Below, one piece after another: positions 1 through 10,777 of a DNA stretch of 64,000 nt. The DNA lies in the NCBI GenBank assembly GCA_014529385.2, contig CM043947.1:128122891-128186890 (forward strand), written 5' to 3'. Every line of letters begins with the position of its first letter. The stretch's first letter is position 1. Source of the DNA: Adiantum capillus-veneris. Lineage: Eukaryota; Streptophyta; Polypodiopsida; Polypodiales; Pteridaceae. Made by a program: the position numbers and the translations under genes. The notes under the pieces were generated by a model that saw nothing but the letters and a program-made list of their open reading frames with translations, was not told where the DNA came from and ran no database searches.

Positions 1-438
1 TATGTTTTGAATCAATAAAACTACTATAAATCCTTTTCCTTTTATGTTATCTAGTAGTTTCTAGAAGTAGGTGATATTGACGAGTCAACTCGCTAAATTT
101 TGTGAAACTAACCGCTCATCATGAATATTTGATCTATATGGACTCATGTATGTAAGGCGTTGGTCATAAGATAATAATTGTGCTAGTCTATTAAGACCAA
201 CAAAATTTGGTAACTGCTATGGTATGACACAAATAAAGAGACCATGGCACTTTATATGCTACCTAGTTGTAGGTTTAGAATCACCCTCCTTGAAATTTTT
301 GGCGTATATTCTTGCTAGTTCATGATCTTTTGAGTTGATTTTTCTTGAATATATGGAATTCTTATTGGCAAGATGCAACATTGGATTGATACTCCATTCG
401 TAGTACTATATATGGAATGGGATTCTATATGCTATACC
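1..438 (+). repeat. Direct repeat, left copy (runs off the window start)
   Basis: This stretch matches 22311-22747 base for base with scattered substitutions and a few 1-bp indels; I estimate somewhat over 90% identity by eye. Both copies begin TATGTTTTGAATCAATAAAA, and the match stops at about 437/22746 after GCTATAC. The repeat must continue left of base 1, so its true start is unknown. It contains no convincing ORF. It directly abuts the truncated end of the minus-strand gypsy relic. Confidence 0.85.
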
Positions 439-486
439 ATCCTAGAAAATTTAGTCACAAATTTAGGCCTTGCAAGAAATGTCAAG

Positions 487-1025
487 TCATTTTCCTTTTA
501 GGAAAGGGGGCTTGTGGATAACAGTAAAGTCATCCAAAAACACCCTCGTAAATGATGTAAGATAGGGATCAAACACCTTTCTTGCTGCGTCTGAAAAGGA
601 TGAAGGTCCATTCTTCAACCCAAAACTCACCACTGTATACACAAAGGCTCCCCACTCTATTATAAAAGCACTATTATATTGATCCTCTAGTGCCATGCTA
701 AGTTGATTATACCCTAAAAAACCCATCCAAAAAGCTATACATTTCATTTCCTAGAACTGAATCCAAGAATGTATCAATAAATGTAAATGGAAAAGAATGT
801 GATACAATGGTTGCATTCAGGTTCCTATAATCAACACATACCCTCAATTTTCCATTCTTTTTTGGCACTACCGCAATTGGTGATAGCCATGTTTCTTCAT
901 GATTAGGTTTAATGAACCCAACCTATAGTAACTTGTCCAATTCCTTCTTATCTTGCTTTGCATAATTTGGATTCATCCTATATCTCTAATGTATAACAGG
1001 AACTGCATCTTCTTTGAGATTAATC
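487..1025 (-). pseudogene. Ty3/gypsy reverse transcriptase remnant (old host element)
   Basis: Read on the minus strand, this region encodes the N-terminal half of a Ty3/gypsy reverse transcriptase. Recognisable blocks are SPIA-VPKKNGKLRVCVDYRNLN (interrupted by substitutions) near 800-910 and FVYTVVSFGLKNGPSSF with FLDDFTV near 500-650. The catalytic block reads FLDD. Stops occur at about 957 and 987 on this strand, so it is dead. The rest of pol (RNase H, integrase) is missing: the relic ends at about 440, where the direct repeat begins. It is the downstream part of the same element as the protease and gag fragments at 1801-1905 and 11520-12776. Confidence 0.85.
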
Positions 1026-1800
1026 TTATGTTGAGAAAACTTAGGATCTATACCCTTCATATCTGAGTAGTCCCAAGAAAAAACATTGCTAAACTCCATC
1101 AACAACTTCCTCAATGACTTTACAAATTCTCCCTCCAAAATTCTTCCCTATTCAGGAAATTTGAGGTTCCTCTTCATTACCTAAATTCAGTTGATGAAGT
1201 TCTTCTTTTGATATTCTAGCTGACTTTGACATCTGCTCCTCAAACCTTGTTCTGCTTCCATAATGGCTTCAAAGACTTCCATTTCCTTTTTTATTTCTTG
1301 CTTTGTCAGCTGTCGCTTTTCCAAAACTAAAAATTCACCCTTAGGTATCACTACTCCTGGCAACACCTGATCTGGTTCCCCTTTTGAGCTGATTTTCTAC
1401 AGTCCCAATACTGTCACCACATCAATATAAATACAGGTTCCATAGAAGGATTTTCTAACAAAAACTCCTCTTCTTCCAAATCTTCCACTTCAGCTGCCAA
1501 ACTAATAGCTTTTGCCCACAATGGTCTCTTTGACTGTTGTAGCCTGAATTCCTTGATCATAGCAATCTGAACTTTTTCTTACCCTCTTTAATTCTCACCT
1601 CATTGGATCCCCAATTTTGTTTCAACTTTGTTATTCTTCTAAATCAAGGTCTACCTAGAAGCATAGGATATGTTTCCTTGTCAAACTCCATCATTAACAC
1701 CACATCATTAACCATGAATTTTAATGATGCTATCACAATCTCCTGATCCTTCAATATCCCCATTGGTTGTAATCTTCTGTAATCAGCCATCTTGACCTAA

Positions 1801-2003
1801 AATGGAATAGGTGCCAACTTAGGAGCTCCTAGCTTGTAATACACAGAGGCTGGTAAAATATTTACTCCTGATCCCCCATCAAGAAGGACTTCGTGAAATA
1901 TTCTTCCTGCAAACCCAACCTGAATAGTTGGTACTTTAAAATTGACCTCATTAGGTGGACTTCATGAACTCCAATGTAAGCTACCTCCAAATCTTCATGA
2001 ACA
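1801..2003 (-). pseudogene. Retropepsin fragment of the old gypsy element
   Basis: The minus strand encodes LLDGGSGVNILPASVYYKLG at about 1830-1890, an aspartic-protease active site of the gypsy type (D-G-G-S-G followed by hydrophobics). Immediately upstream on this strand the frame runs into HVHEDLEVAYIGVHE and is cut by the chromovirus insertion at 2008. The frame resumes on the far side at 10773, so the protein was contiguous before the insertion. Region 1025-1800 is the decayed linker between protease and RT, with several stops and no other recognisable domain. Confidence 0.8.
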
Positions 2004-2008
2004 TGTGC
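2004..2008 (+). repeat. Target-site duplication, left copy (TGTGC)
   Basis: TGTGC directly precedes the 5' LTR, and the identical 5 bp follows the 3' LTR at 10773-10777. A 5-bp duplication is normal for a Ty3/gypsy integrase. This fixes the element ends to the base. Confidence 0.93.
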
Positions 2009-3620
2009 TATCATAAAATCTAATATCTAACCAACCCAAATGATTTTCTCATATTAAATTGATCACTTAATGTGGGAGAATAAACGGGAACAAGTGTTAA
2101 GATATAGATATGTGCTTATAGATCTATCTCAACACAGGGCCAATGGTAAAGGGGCCCTAAAGGGCGATGGTCTATCAAAGAGCAAGGCTAACCAATGGAG
2201 TATAAGACCTTAGGGTTAGATTCATTAAAGACCTCCAATAAATGTGTGTAAAAGTCCTTTGACCTTAGGTAAGCTAGGGCTAAGCTTGAGGTGGGAACCC
2301 AGCCCAAGCTCGAGATGCTTGTCGTGCTTGAGGTGTTTGTCATGCTTGAGGTGCTTGATTAAGATGCTTGAGGTGCTTGAATGGCTCCTTGCTTGAGGTG
2401 CTTGACTTGCTGCATGATTAAGGTACTTGAGGTGCCTTGAGAAGCTTCCCTGAGATGCTTGTGGGAACACCCCCTAGTTCAAGTTCTTTGTCATGCTTGG
2501 TGAGTAAGGTGCTTGATCACCTAAAGTCAAAAGCATTCCTACAAGAGGGGGGGCAAGCCCTTTTCCTAGGGGCTAGAGAGAGAACACCCACTCACACACA
2601 CAAGGGAAGCCCCAACTTGAAGAGGTAGCAAGGACACATGTTAGGTCCCTACCCATGTTACCTTCATGAGTTGCTTGAAGCCTATTGGCTAGGCTTCAAA
2701 GGGGTCCAATGATAAATTACTTGAATTATCTAATTGATTTTGCATTTATCAAGTCCTCTCTCTCAAAGGGGAAAGGGGGACACTTGTCCCAAGGCTACCC
2801 ATGTTGCTTGTAATGGCTCTTGCTTGTGATTGTCTAGGCCTGGGAGGGTCCAATGAGCTTCAAGCATGAGCTACAAGGGGGGGTCGACCCAAGCTAGCTA
2901 GGGGATTTCGTGAGGGGTATACTCACCCACACACACTCACAAGCACTCTCATTGTGTGCTATGCAAAGTGCAAGAGCTCCCTCTCCAAGCAAGTAGAGGT
3001 TGAGAGCCTACACCAACACTCTTGGCTATGGAGTGCAAATCCAACCAAGAGCCATGCTTCAATGCTTAAGCTTGCCATCTCCTTCTTCTTCATTACTATG
3101 CTATTATGTATGCTAGCAACAAGAGTATGATAAGTGAGGAACTAATTCTTTCTCCTACGAAATGTTTCTTCTTCCTCTTCCCTACCCTCATTCCCTGCTA
3201 GCTCTCTCCACCTTCGAAGGTGTTTGAGGTCTTGGGACTGAGGCTTGGGATAGTTAAATCTTTCTTCAAGTTCATGTTATGCTATGATTGTGATGCATGA
3301 AGCTTTCCATCTTCATTGCATCACCTAGGTCACAAGGAACACAAAGAATGTATTGTAACAAGTCTCTCTTAATGGGAGAAATCATAATACAAATGCCTAT
3401 TGGAGGGGGGACCGGCTCCACATAAATCCGGTCCTCAACTGTTGTCATGTTCTCTAAATTCTCTCTCTTGCAAAAGTATTGTTCATGCCAAGTTAACTAA
3501 TTGCTATGATTATGTTGCTATCTTCGATTATGTCTACCCTCTATGCTCACAAAGTTATTTCTCGAAACTATTCTCATTAATTTCCGCTATTCTCAAGTTG
3601 AATAGGCTAATTCCATTACA
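2009..3620 (+). repeat. 5' LTR of the chromovirus
   Basis: 1612 bp. It begins TATCATAAAATC where the 3' LTR has TGTCATAAAATC, so the canonical TG has mutated to TA here. It ends ...CCATTACA. At about 2285-2460 it carries a degenerate minisatellite of GCTTGAGGTGCTTGA-type words, including 22 bp absent from the 3' LTR. Short ORFs in it are also present in the 3' LTR and have no recognisable product. Confidence 0.95.
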
Positions 3621-3621
3621 T

Positions 3622-3633
3622 TGGTATCAGAGC
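3622..3633 (+). promoter_or_regulatory. Primer binding site, tRNA-Met(i)
   Basis: TGGTATCAGAGC lies one base after the LTR end. This is the standard PBS complementary to the 3' end of plant initiator tRNA-Met. The leader 3634-4035 up to the gag ATG has no other recognisable element. Confidence 0.93.
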
Positions 3634-4035
3634 ATTTGGTTTCTCTTTTCTTGCTTAAGAAGAGAGGTCCTTAAGTAGCCTATAAATGGTTGATGTTGCT
3701 AATTATAATAGGGTAAGTGGAACTGGGATCTGATATCAATTTTGTTAAGCCCACTATGTGGGGGATGGTGCACACCTCGGGAGCTTTGGAATTAATAATG
3801 GAGTCTTTTTAGACTTGCCTACGGCTTTACCATTATTGAGCCACAAGAAGTCCGAAAGGAGCTAGCCCTTGGCAACTCTGCTATGTTAGACCTACTCCTC
3901 TACTCTCTATAATTAACCACTTTGAGCCGTGGGTGTAGATACTTAAGAGACAATTTTCAAAGGCTAAGAGGAGTGGCAACTAAGGTTTTGAATTGCCAAA
4001 GCATACACTAAGTACGTACATAAAATTTTGTTAAC

Positions 4036-7000
4036 ATGGCTGACAATAATCAAGAGAGTAGAATGAACATTGATAGCTTTGATTTTGCACATGAAGGTGC
4101 TAATGATGATGCTCCCATGTTTGTGAATTATCTTGTGACTAGGTTGCAACAAGCTATGGGCAACCCTACTTTGCAAGCCGAAGTTACTCAACAACTTCGT
4201 GCCTATGGAATTTCCCTTCCTCTCCAAGAGGAGAGAGAGCTTAGGAGGCCTCTTGAAGAGACCCCCAAAAGAAGACTCTCTCCCATTCGAGAGGAGGAAT
4301 CCAAAGAGAAAGAAAGCAATGAAAGTCTAAGTTCTTTTGAAGATGTGGCTCCACGAAGAAGGCGGTCTAGAAGATCGCTTACTCCTTCCAAGAGGAAAAG
4401 AGCAACCCATAGTCCTTCTCCTCATCACTCTGAAAGGCAAGAGAGGAAACAAAGGAAGAAAAGGGCTAGGAAGAGGTCACCCTCTTCTCCTTCTTCTTCA
4501 CCTTCCTCCTCTTCCGATGAAAGTTATGGCTATTCTCCTAGAGAATACAAGAGGGAAGGACATCGCAAATCATTTCCTGCATGGCGAAGGTCACAAAAGC
4601 TAAAGAAGTTCAAGGAGGGAGGAAAGAGTATCTCTTTTCTCACCTACGATGGCACCTTTGGTGCTACCGACAAAGTGTTGGCCTTCATCCAGCAATTTGA
4701 TGCGGCCTTTGGGGACGAGGGCTTCATAGATTCCTCCAAGCTACGCCATGTAGCTATGCACTTCCAAAAATCAGCTCGTCAATGGTGGGCTAGCCTTCGT
4801 GGCAATGGAGAAGCCCCAAAGACATGGAAAACTCTACGAGTTTCCATCATGAAGCAATTTCTGCCAAGCGATACTAAAGATAAAGTTCTTACCAAATGGC
4901 GCGGCTTGAAGCTTCTCTCTCATGAGTCTATCAACAATTATGTAGACAAGTTTTGGGATTTACATCTCAAAGCTACTGTCTTTCAAAAGATAGACTTTGC
5001 TGAGCAAAGACAGCAATTCTGTGCGGGATTACCTGAAGAGATGGCCGAATATATCAACTCTCAACGGCCCGGTACTATTACCGAAGTAATCCACCACACC
5101 ATGGTTGCTTCACGCATCAATTTCCATCAAGGGGCTAGACGTAATGTCAAGCCCATGGAAAACAAGGATAAAAATGATGCAAATGGGAAATCCAATGCTC
5201 AAAATAACTCCCAAGGCACTTCCAACAACAACAACAACAACAACAATCGGTCCAAGGAGAAGGGAGTTTACAAAGGTAAAAACAAACTCTCTCCTGAAGA
5301 GCTTGAAGCTTTTCGCAAGGACCATAAGTGTTTCAAGTGTGGAGAGCAAGGACATGGCTATCGTTCTTACCCCAAGAAGAATACTCGCAATGAGACTCCT
5401 AGAGCTTCCACCATCGAAGCTCCAAAAGAGGATGCTCATTGCAAAGGATCATCACTCTCCTATGCTTGGGGAAAGGTAAGAGAGCATGATGCCTTCATCT
5501 TGTTTGACCCAGGCTCTACTCTCAACTTCATATCAATAGAGTTGGCCACCAAGTTGGGCATTCAAGCTTTTGAGATGGGAGATATAGTAGTCGCTGATGC
5601 AGCTTTCAAGGGACAACAAGCCTCCATTACTCCCTTGATTGGGAAGTTGAGGCTTCATGTCCAAAGCTATGTCGACAAAGAAGACTTCTTCATCTCTCCT
5701 CTCCAACATCAGGATGTTATCCTAGGGGCACCATGGTTTGATCGCATGGCTGCCCACATGAAGTTCCCTGAAAGGAGAATTTACTTCACTTACAGGGGAA
5801 AGAACATGTATATAGATGCTAGTGAGCGTGGTCGCACTATTCCACTTGTAAATCCTCTTTCTTTTGATAAGTCAATGAAGAGCTCAGTTTCTGCGTACAT
5901 GATTTTTGTCAAAGAGTCTCCAAAAGATACTAATGTTTCATCAAATGTAAATGATAGGAATCAAGAAGAGTTAGACTTGTCTAATTTTCTAAAAGGATTC
6001 CAAGATGTGTTCATCGATGATATCCCTATGGACTTACCTCCAAAACGAGGGGATGATGACCATCGTATTGAGCTCCTTCCTGGAAGCTCACCACCTAACA
6101 AGCCTCCTTATCGAGTCTCACAAGCTCAACAAGAGGAGATCATGAGGCAAGTACAAGAGCTGGTAGACAAAGGGATGGTGAGGCCTAGTTCCTCTCCCTT
6201 TTGTTCTCCAGTCCTTTTAGTGCAAAAGAAAGATGGTACATACCGTATGTGTGTGGACTATCGAGCACTAAACCATATCACTATCAAAGACAGATTTCCC
6301 GTACCTCGGGTAGAAGATCTGTTTGATAAGCTACAAGGCTCTACCTACTTCAGTAGGATTGACCTTAAGAGTGGCTATCATCAAATAAGGATAGTGGATG
6401 AAGATATCTTAAAGACCGCGTTTCGCACAACATTTGGTCTTTATGAATATCTAGTCATGCCTTTTGGCTTGACTAATGCACCAGCTACGTTCAATCGTTT
6501 GATGGAGAAAAATTTTAGACCATATCAAAAATTCACTGGAGTGTTCTTTGATGATATCATCATCTACTCCAAGTCTTTGGAGGAACATAAGCAGCATCTC
6601 CAAGTGATTTTTCAAGCATTGAGGGAGAACAAGCTTTATCTCAACCAAAAGAAAAGCGAATTCTTCCTTCAAGAGATTCAATATTTAGGTCATATTATCT
6701 CTAAAGATGGTATCCAAATGGATCCATCAAAGTTAGAGGTAATAAAAGAATGGCCTAACCCAAGAAATCTACATGAGCTAAGAAGCTTTATTGGTATGTG
6801 TGCATACTATAGACGCTTCATAGCAAAATTCTCTCAAGTAGCAGGACCACTTCACGACTTAACAAAGAAGAACGTTAAGTTTGTATGGACTACTAAGGAG
6901 CAAAATGCTTTTGAAAAACTCAAAGAGAAGCTTACTTCCCAACCAGTCCTCGTGCTTCCGGATCTCTCAAAGCCATTTGAGGTCCAATGTGATGCTTGTG

Positions 7001-8823
7001 GTGATTGCCTTGGAGCGGTTTTGCTTCAAGAAGGGCATGCCATAGCATATGAGAGCCGAAGGCTCAATGGTGATGAACGAGTCTTAGGCATTTATGAGAA
7101 AGAGCTTTTAGCTGTTCTACATGCCTTGGACACATGGAAGCACTACCTATTGGGGACTCCATTGATCCTACGAACCGACGACCAAAGTCTCAAGTATTTC
7201 ATGACACAAACCAAGCTTTCCGACAAACAAATGAGGTGGGCAAATTTTCTTTCGCAATTTAATTTCCATATTGCTCACATAGCTGGTAAGCACAATCAAG
7301 TTGCCGATGCACTTTCACGACGACCAAAAGTTAATGCGGTGTCTATAGCTACTCACAATTATCTATTCTCTATGATAGATGAGTATGCTACTGACCCTGA
7401 CTTTAGAGACATAATGTCAGCCCTTGCTTTGGGGAAGAAAGAGGAACCATTCACCTTGCAGGATGGTTATCTTCTCCACGGCAATAGGTTATGTGTTACC
7501 CATTCCCTTTGTGAGAAGGTTATGTATGAATCCCATGCTCCTCCATATGCGGGGCATAGAGGTATTCAACCTACTCTCCGAGGAGTAGAGACGTACTTCT
7601 ATTGGCCTACCATGAAAGTGGACATACAAGAGTATGTATCAAAATGTGTAGTATGCCAAAAGACCAAGTATGATAGAGGGAAGCAACCTGGATTACTCCA
7701 GCCATTGCCTATTCCAAATTCACCATGGGAGAGTATATCCATGGATTTCATCTTTGGATTACCCAAGTCTATCCATGGGAATACAGGAATATGGACAATA
7801 GTCGACAGGTTTAGCAAGCAAGCACATTTCATTCCTGTCAAAAAGACTATTAAGGCACACCAAATGGCAACTCTCTTTATATCTCAGATTTTCAAGCACC
7901 ATGGATTACCCACATCCATCGTGTCAGATAGAGATCCTAGAATGACCAATAATTTCTGGAAAGGTCTCTTTGAAAATCTAGGAACAAGATTGAATTTCTC
8001 TTCGGCCTATCACCCACAAACGGATGGCCAAAGTGAGATAGCCAATCTTACGATACTTGATCTACTCAAGACTTATGTTACCGAAGTAGATCAACGCTCA
8101 CAATGGGAAAAGTACTTACCTCTTGTAGAGTATGCCTACAATAATACTGTACATACTTCTACGGGAAAAGCACCTTTTGAGATCATTGAGGGAAGACCTA
8201 AAAGTCCCTTGCTACTCAAAGTACATGGGAAGATCTTCGCCGCCGATGAGTATAGCCGTGACCTACAAGAATCTTTTCAAAAGATTAGGGAGGCTATATC
8301 CATCTCTCAACAAAGGCAAAAAGCTGCTGCTGATAAGCACAGAAGAGCCTTAATGTTCAAAGAAAATGATTGGGTCTTACTCAAGTTTCCTAAGGCTCGA
8401 TTAAGGCAAACGACGGGCAAAAATCCTACGGGCCATCAAAAGTATTATGCTAAACTAGCAAAAAGATACTATGGTCCTTTCCAAATCTTAAAGCCTATCA
8501 ATGAGACGGCTTATCAACTCAAGTTGCCCAACCATTGGCTTATACACAATGCCTTTCATGTAAGCTTACTTAAGCCCTACAAAGGAGAGCCACCAATTGA
8601 ACCAATTATTGAAGACCCTCCCGAAGTCGAAGACCAAGAAGAGGTGCTACAACCCAAAGCTGTCCTTCGGCATGAAGACAAGGTACTACGACATGGTAAG
8701 ATAATCCGATGGTATCTTATTAAGTTCAAAAATTATCCTTTTGAAGATGCTAAATGGATGCAAGGAGTACAACTTAAGGATAGTATGAACCTTGTCAATG
8801 CTTACAATGCTACATTAGAGTAA
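4036..8823 (+). CDS. gag-pol: Gag-pol polyprotein of the chromovirus (1595 aa, intact)
   Basis: One ATG-started frame encodes the whole polyprotein. A charged Arg/Ser-rich N-terminus (about 65-200) is followed by the retrotransposon gag domain (about 225-345, ARQWWASL). An Asn-rich linker leads to a zinc knuckle C432-X2-C435-X4-H440-X4-Y445. Retropepsin has its catalytic Asp at D491 (FDPGST). RT carries CVDYRALN and MPFGLTNAPATF, with its catalytic block as FFDD (D839, D840). RNase H starts near D986. Integrase has an HHCC region followed by D1237, D1298 and E1334; the last two are 35 residues apart, the canonical D35E. At about 1538-1576 a chromodomain-like tail (YLIKFKNYP-EDAKW) follows FHVSLLKPY. 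Two oddities: the fourth knuckle Cys is Tyr, and RT has FFDD in place of the usual Y/F-L/V-D-D. Frame intactness and domain order make the call secure; activity is unproven. Confidence 0.97.
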   Translation: MADNNQESRMNIDSFDFAHEGANDDAPMFVNYLVTRLQQAMGNPTLQAEVTQQLRAYGISLPLQEERELRRPLEETPKRRLSPIREEESKEKESNESLSSFEDVAPRRRRSRRSLTPSKRKRATHSPSPHHSERQERKQRKKRARKRSPSSPSSSPSSSSDESYGYSPREYKREGHRKSFPAWRRSQKLKKFKEGGKSISFLTYDGTFGATDKVLAFIQQFDAAFGDEGFIDSSKLRHVAMHFQKSARQWWASLRGNGEAPKTWKTLRVSIMKQFLPSDTKDKVLTKWRGLKLLSHESINNYVDKFWDLHLKATVFQKIDFAEQRQQFCAGLPEEMAEYINSQRPGTITEVIHHTMVASRINFHQGARRNVKPMENKDKNDANGKSNAQNNSQGTSNNNNNNNNRSKEKGVYKGKNKLSPEELEAFRKDHKCFKCGEQGHGYRSYPKKNTRNETPRASTIEAPKEDAHCKGSSLSYAWGKVREHDAFILFDPGSTLNFISIELATKLGIQAFEMGDIVVADAAFKGQQASITPLIGKLRLHVQSYVDKEDFFISPLQHQDVILGAPWFDRMAAHMKFPERRIYFTYRGKNMYIDASERGRTIPLVNPLSFDKSMKSSVSAYMIFVKESPKDTNVSSNVNDRNQEELDLSNFLKGFQDVFIDDIPMDLPPKRGDDDHRIELLPGSSPPNKPPYRVSQAQQEEIMRQVQELVDKGMVRPSSSPFCSPVLLVQKKDGTYRMCVDYRALNHITIKDRFPVPRVEDLFDKLQGSTYFSRIDLKSGYHQIRIVDEDILKTAFRTTFGLYEYLVMPFGLTNAPATFNRLMEKNFRPYQKFTGVFFDDIIIYSKSLEEHKQHLQVIFQALRENKLYLNQKKSEFFLQEIQYLGHIISKDGIQMDPSKLEVIKEWPNPRNLHELRSFIGMCAYYRRFIAKFSQVAGPLHDLTKKNVKFVWTTKEQNAFEKLKEKLTSQPVLVLPDLSKPFEVQCDACGDCLGAVLLQEGHAIAYESRRLNGDERVLGIYEKELLAVLHALDTWKHYLLGTPLILRTDDQSLKYFMTQTKLSDKQMRWANFLSQFNFHIAHIAGKHNQVADALSRRPKVNAVSIATHNYLFSMIDEYATDPDFRDIMSALALGKKEEPFTLQDGYLLHGNRLCVTHSLCEKVMYESHAPPYAGHRGIQPTLRGVETYFYWPTMKVDIQEYVSKCVVCQKTKYDRGKQPGLLQPLPIPNSPWESISMDFIFGLPKSIHGNTGIWTIVDRFSKQAHFIPVKKTIKAHQMATLFISQIFKHHGLPTSIVSDRDPRMTNNFWKGLFENLGTRLNFSSAYHPQTDGQSEIANLTILDLLKTYVTEVDQRSQWEKYLPLVEYAYNNTVHTSTGKAPFEIIEGRPKSPLLLKVHGKIFAADEYSRDLQESFQKIREAISISQQRQKAAADKHRRALMFKENDWVLLKFPKARLRQTTGKNPTGHQKYYAKLAKRYYGPFQILKPINETAYQLKLPNHWLIHNAFHVSLLKPYKGEPPIEPIIEDPPEVEDQEEVLQPKAVLRHEDKVLRHGKIIRWYLIKFKNYPFEDAKWMQGVQLKDSMNLVNAYNATLE

Positions 8824-9182
8824 GCAAATGTACAAATTTCTTTTAGATGACTCATGTTTTTGTCTTATATGACTAGTCATCTTTTTAATTGTGCACAAAT
8901 TTAACTAGTATGCATGCTTAGAATCATGTTTGTGATGACGACGTCTCTCAAACACCAAGTAGAATTTGTCACTCTACTTTGGGAGAATGAAATGGACTAA
9001 AGAGCAGACATGCTTGCGGCAGCTATGTCTCCCAAGCACCAAATAGACTAGTCATACATCTTCGAAAGATGTCGTAGGGTAAAAAGGGATCCTTTACCCG
9101 CTAAGTACGATTGACTAATGACTAAGACTTTATCTCTTCTACCTCATAGTCGAGGACGACTATGATTTCAAGAGAGAGGTAA
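8824..9182 (+). other. 3' untranslated region and polypurine tract of the chromovirus
   Basis: This non-coding stretch lies between the gag-pol stop and the 3' LTR. Its last bases, CAAGAGAGAGGTAA at 9169-9182, form the purine-rich PPT that primes plus-strand synthesis. No gene is visible. Confidence 0.85.
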
Positions 9183-10772
9183 TGTCATAAAATCTAATAT
9201 CTAACCAACCCAAATGATTTTCTCATATTAAATTGATCACTTAATGTGGGAGACTAAACGGGAACAAGTGTTAAGATATAGATATGTGCTTATAGATCTA
9301 TCTCAACACAGGGCCAATGGTAAAGGGGCCCAAAAGGGAGATGGTCTATCAAAGAGCAAGGCTAACCAATGGAGCATAAGACCTTAGGGTTAGCTTCATT
9401 AAATACCTCCAATAAATGTGCGTAAAAGTCCTTTGACCTTAGGTAAGCTAGGGCTGAGCTTGAGGTGGGAACCCGGCCCAAGCTCGAGATGCTTGTCGTG
9501 CTTGAGGTGTTTGTCATACTTGAGGTGCTTGAATGGCTCCTTGCTTGAGGTGCTTGACTTGCTGCATGATTAAGGTACTTGAGGTGCCTTGAGAAGCTTG
9601 CCTGAGATGCTTGTGGGAACACCCCCTAGTTCAAGTGCTTTGTCATGCTTGGTGAGTAAGGTGCTTGATCACCTAAAGTCAAAAGCATTCCTACAAGAGG
9701 GGGGGCAAGCCCTTTTCCTAGGGGCTAGAGAGAGAACACCCACTCACACACACAAGGGAAGCCCCAACTTGAAGAGGCAGCAAGGACACATGTTAGGTCC
9801 CTACCCATGTTACCTTCATGAGTTGCTTGAAGCCTATTGGCTAGGCTTCAAAGGGGTCCAATGATAAATTACTTGAATTATCTAATTGATTTTGCATTTA
9901 TCAAGTCCTCTCTCTCAAAGGGGAAAGGGGGACACTTGTCCCAAGGCTACCCATGTTGCTTGTAATGGCTCTTGCTTGTGATTGGCTAGGCGTGGGAGGG
10001 TCCAATGAGCTTCAAGCATGAGCTACAAGGGGGGGTCGACCCAAGCTAGCTAGGGGCTTGCTTGAGGGGTATACTCACCCACACACACTCACAAGCACTC
10101 TCATTGTGTGCTATGCAAAGTGCAAGAGCTCCCTCTCCAAGCAAGTAGAGGTTGAGAGCCTACACCAACACTCTTGGCTATGGAGTGCAAATCCAACCAA
10201 GAGCCATGCTTCAATGCTTAAGCTTGCCATCTCCTTCTTCTTCATTACTATGCTATTATGTATGCTAGCAACAAGAGTATGATAAGTGAGGAACTAATTA
10301 TTTCTCCTACGAAATGTTTCTTCTTCCTCTTCCCTACCCTCATTCCCTGCTAGCTCTCTCCACCTTCGAAGGTGTTTGAGGTCTTGGGACTGAGGCTTGG
10401 GATAGTTAAAGCTTTCTTCAAGTTCATGTTATGCTATGATTGTGATGCATGAAGCTTTCCATCTTCATTGCATCACCTAGGTCACAAGGAACACAAAGAA
10501 TGTATTGTAACAAGTCTCTCTTAATGGGAGAAATCATAATACAAATGCCTATTGGAGGGGGGACAGGCTCCACATAAATCCGGTCCTCAACTGTTGTCAT
10601 GTTCTCTAAATTCTCTCTCTTGCAAAAGTATTGTTCATGCCAAGTTAACTAATTGCTATGATTATGTTGCTATCTTCGATTATGTCTACCCGCTATGCTC
10701 ACAAAGTTATTTCTCGAAAGTATTCTCATTAATTTCCGCTATTCTCAAGTTGAATAGGCTAATTCCATTACA
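9183..10772 (+). repeat. 3' LTR of the chromovirus
   Basis: 1590 bp, TG...CA ended (TGTCATAAAATC ... CCATTACA). It aligns along its full length with 2009-3620. Compared with the 5' copy it lacks 22 bp in the GCTTGAGG minisatellite and has scattered substitutions. Target-site duplication TGTGC follows at 10773. Confidence 0.95.
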
Positions 10773-10777
10773 TGTGC
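10773..10777 (+). repeat. Target-site duplication, right copy (TGTGC)
   Basis: Identical to 2004-2008. Beyond it the minus-strand frame of the old gypsy element resumes. Confidence 0.93.

Larger units (their letters stand above)
2009..10772 (+). mobile_element. Complete Ty3/gypsy chromovirus-type LTR retrotransposon
   Basis: The element is 8764 bp long. It has a 5' LTR (2009-3620), a PBS for initiator tRNA-Met (from 3622), one gag-pol ORF (4036-8823), a purine-rich PPT before the 3' LTR, a 3' LTR (9183-10772) and a TGTGC target-site duplication on both sides. The LTRs differ by about 30 substitutions plus a 22-bp deletion, roughly 98% identical by eye, so the insertion is fairly young. It lies in the opposite orientation inside a decayed gypsy element and interrupts that element's coding frame between gag and protease. 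The uninterrupted ORF suggests it could be recently active; the changed zinc-knuckle and RT residues noted under gag-pol argue for caution. Confidence 0.95.

Noticed and set aside
2225-2628. Open frames within the LTRs (also at 9362-9864, 10058-10282 and 10552-10827)
   Set aside because: Occur in both LTRs and have no domain. They are by-products of the LTR minisatellite and low stop density.
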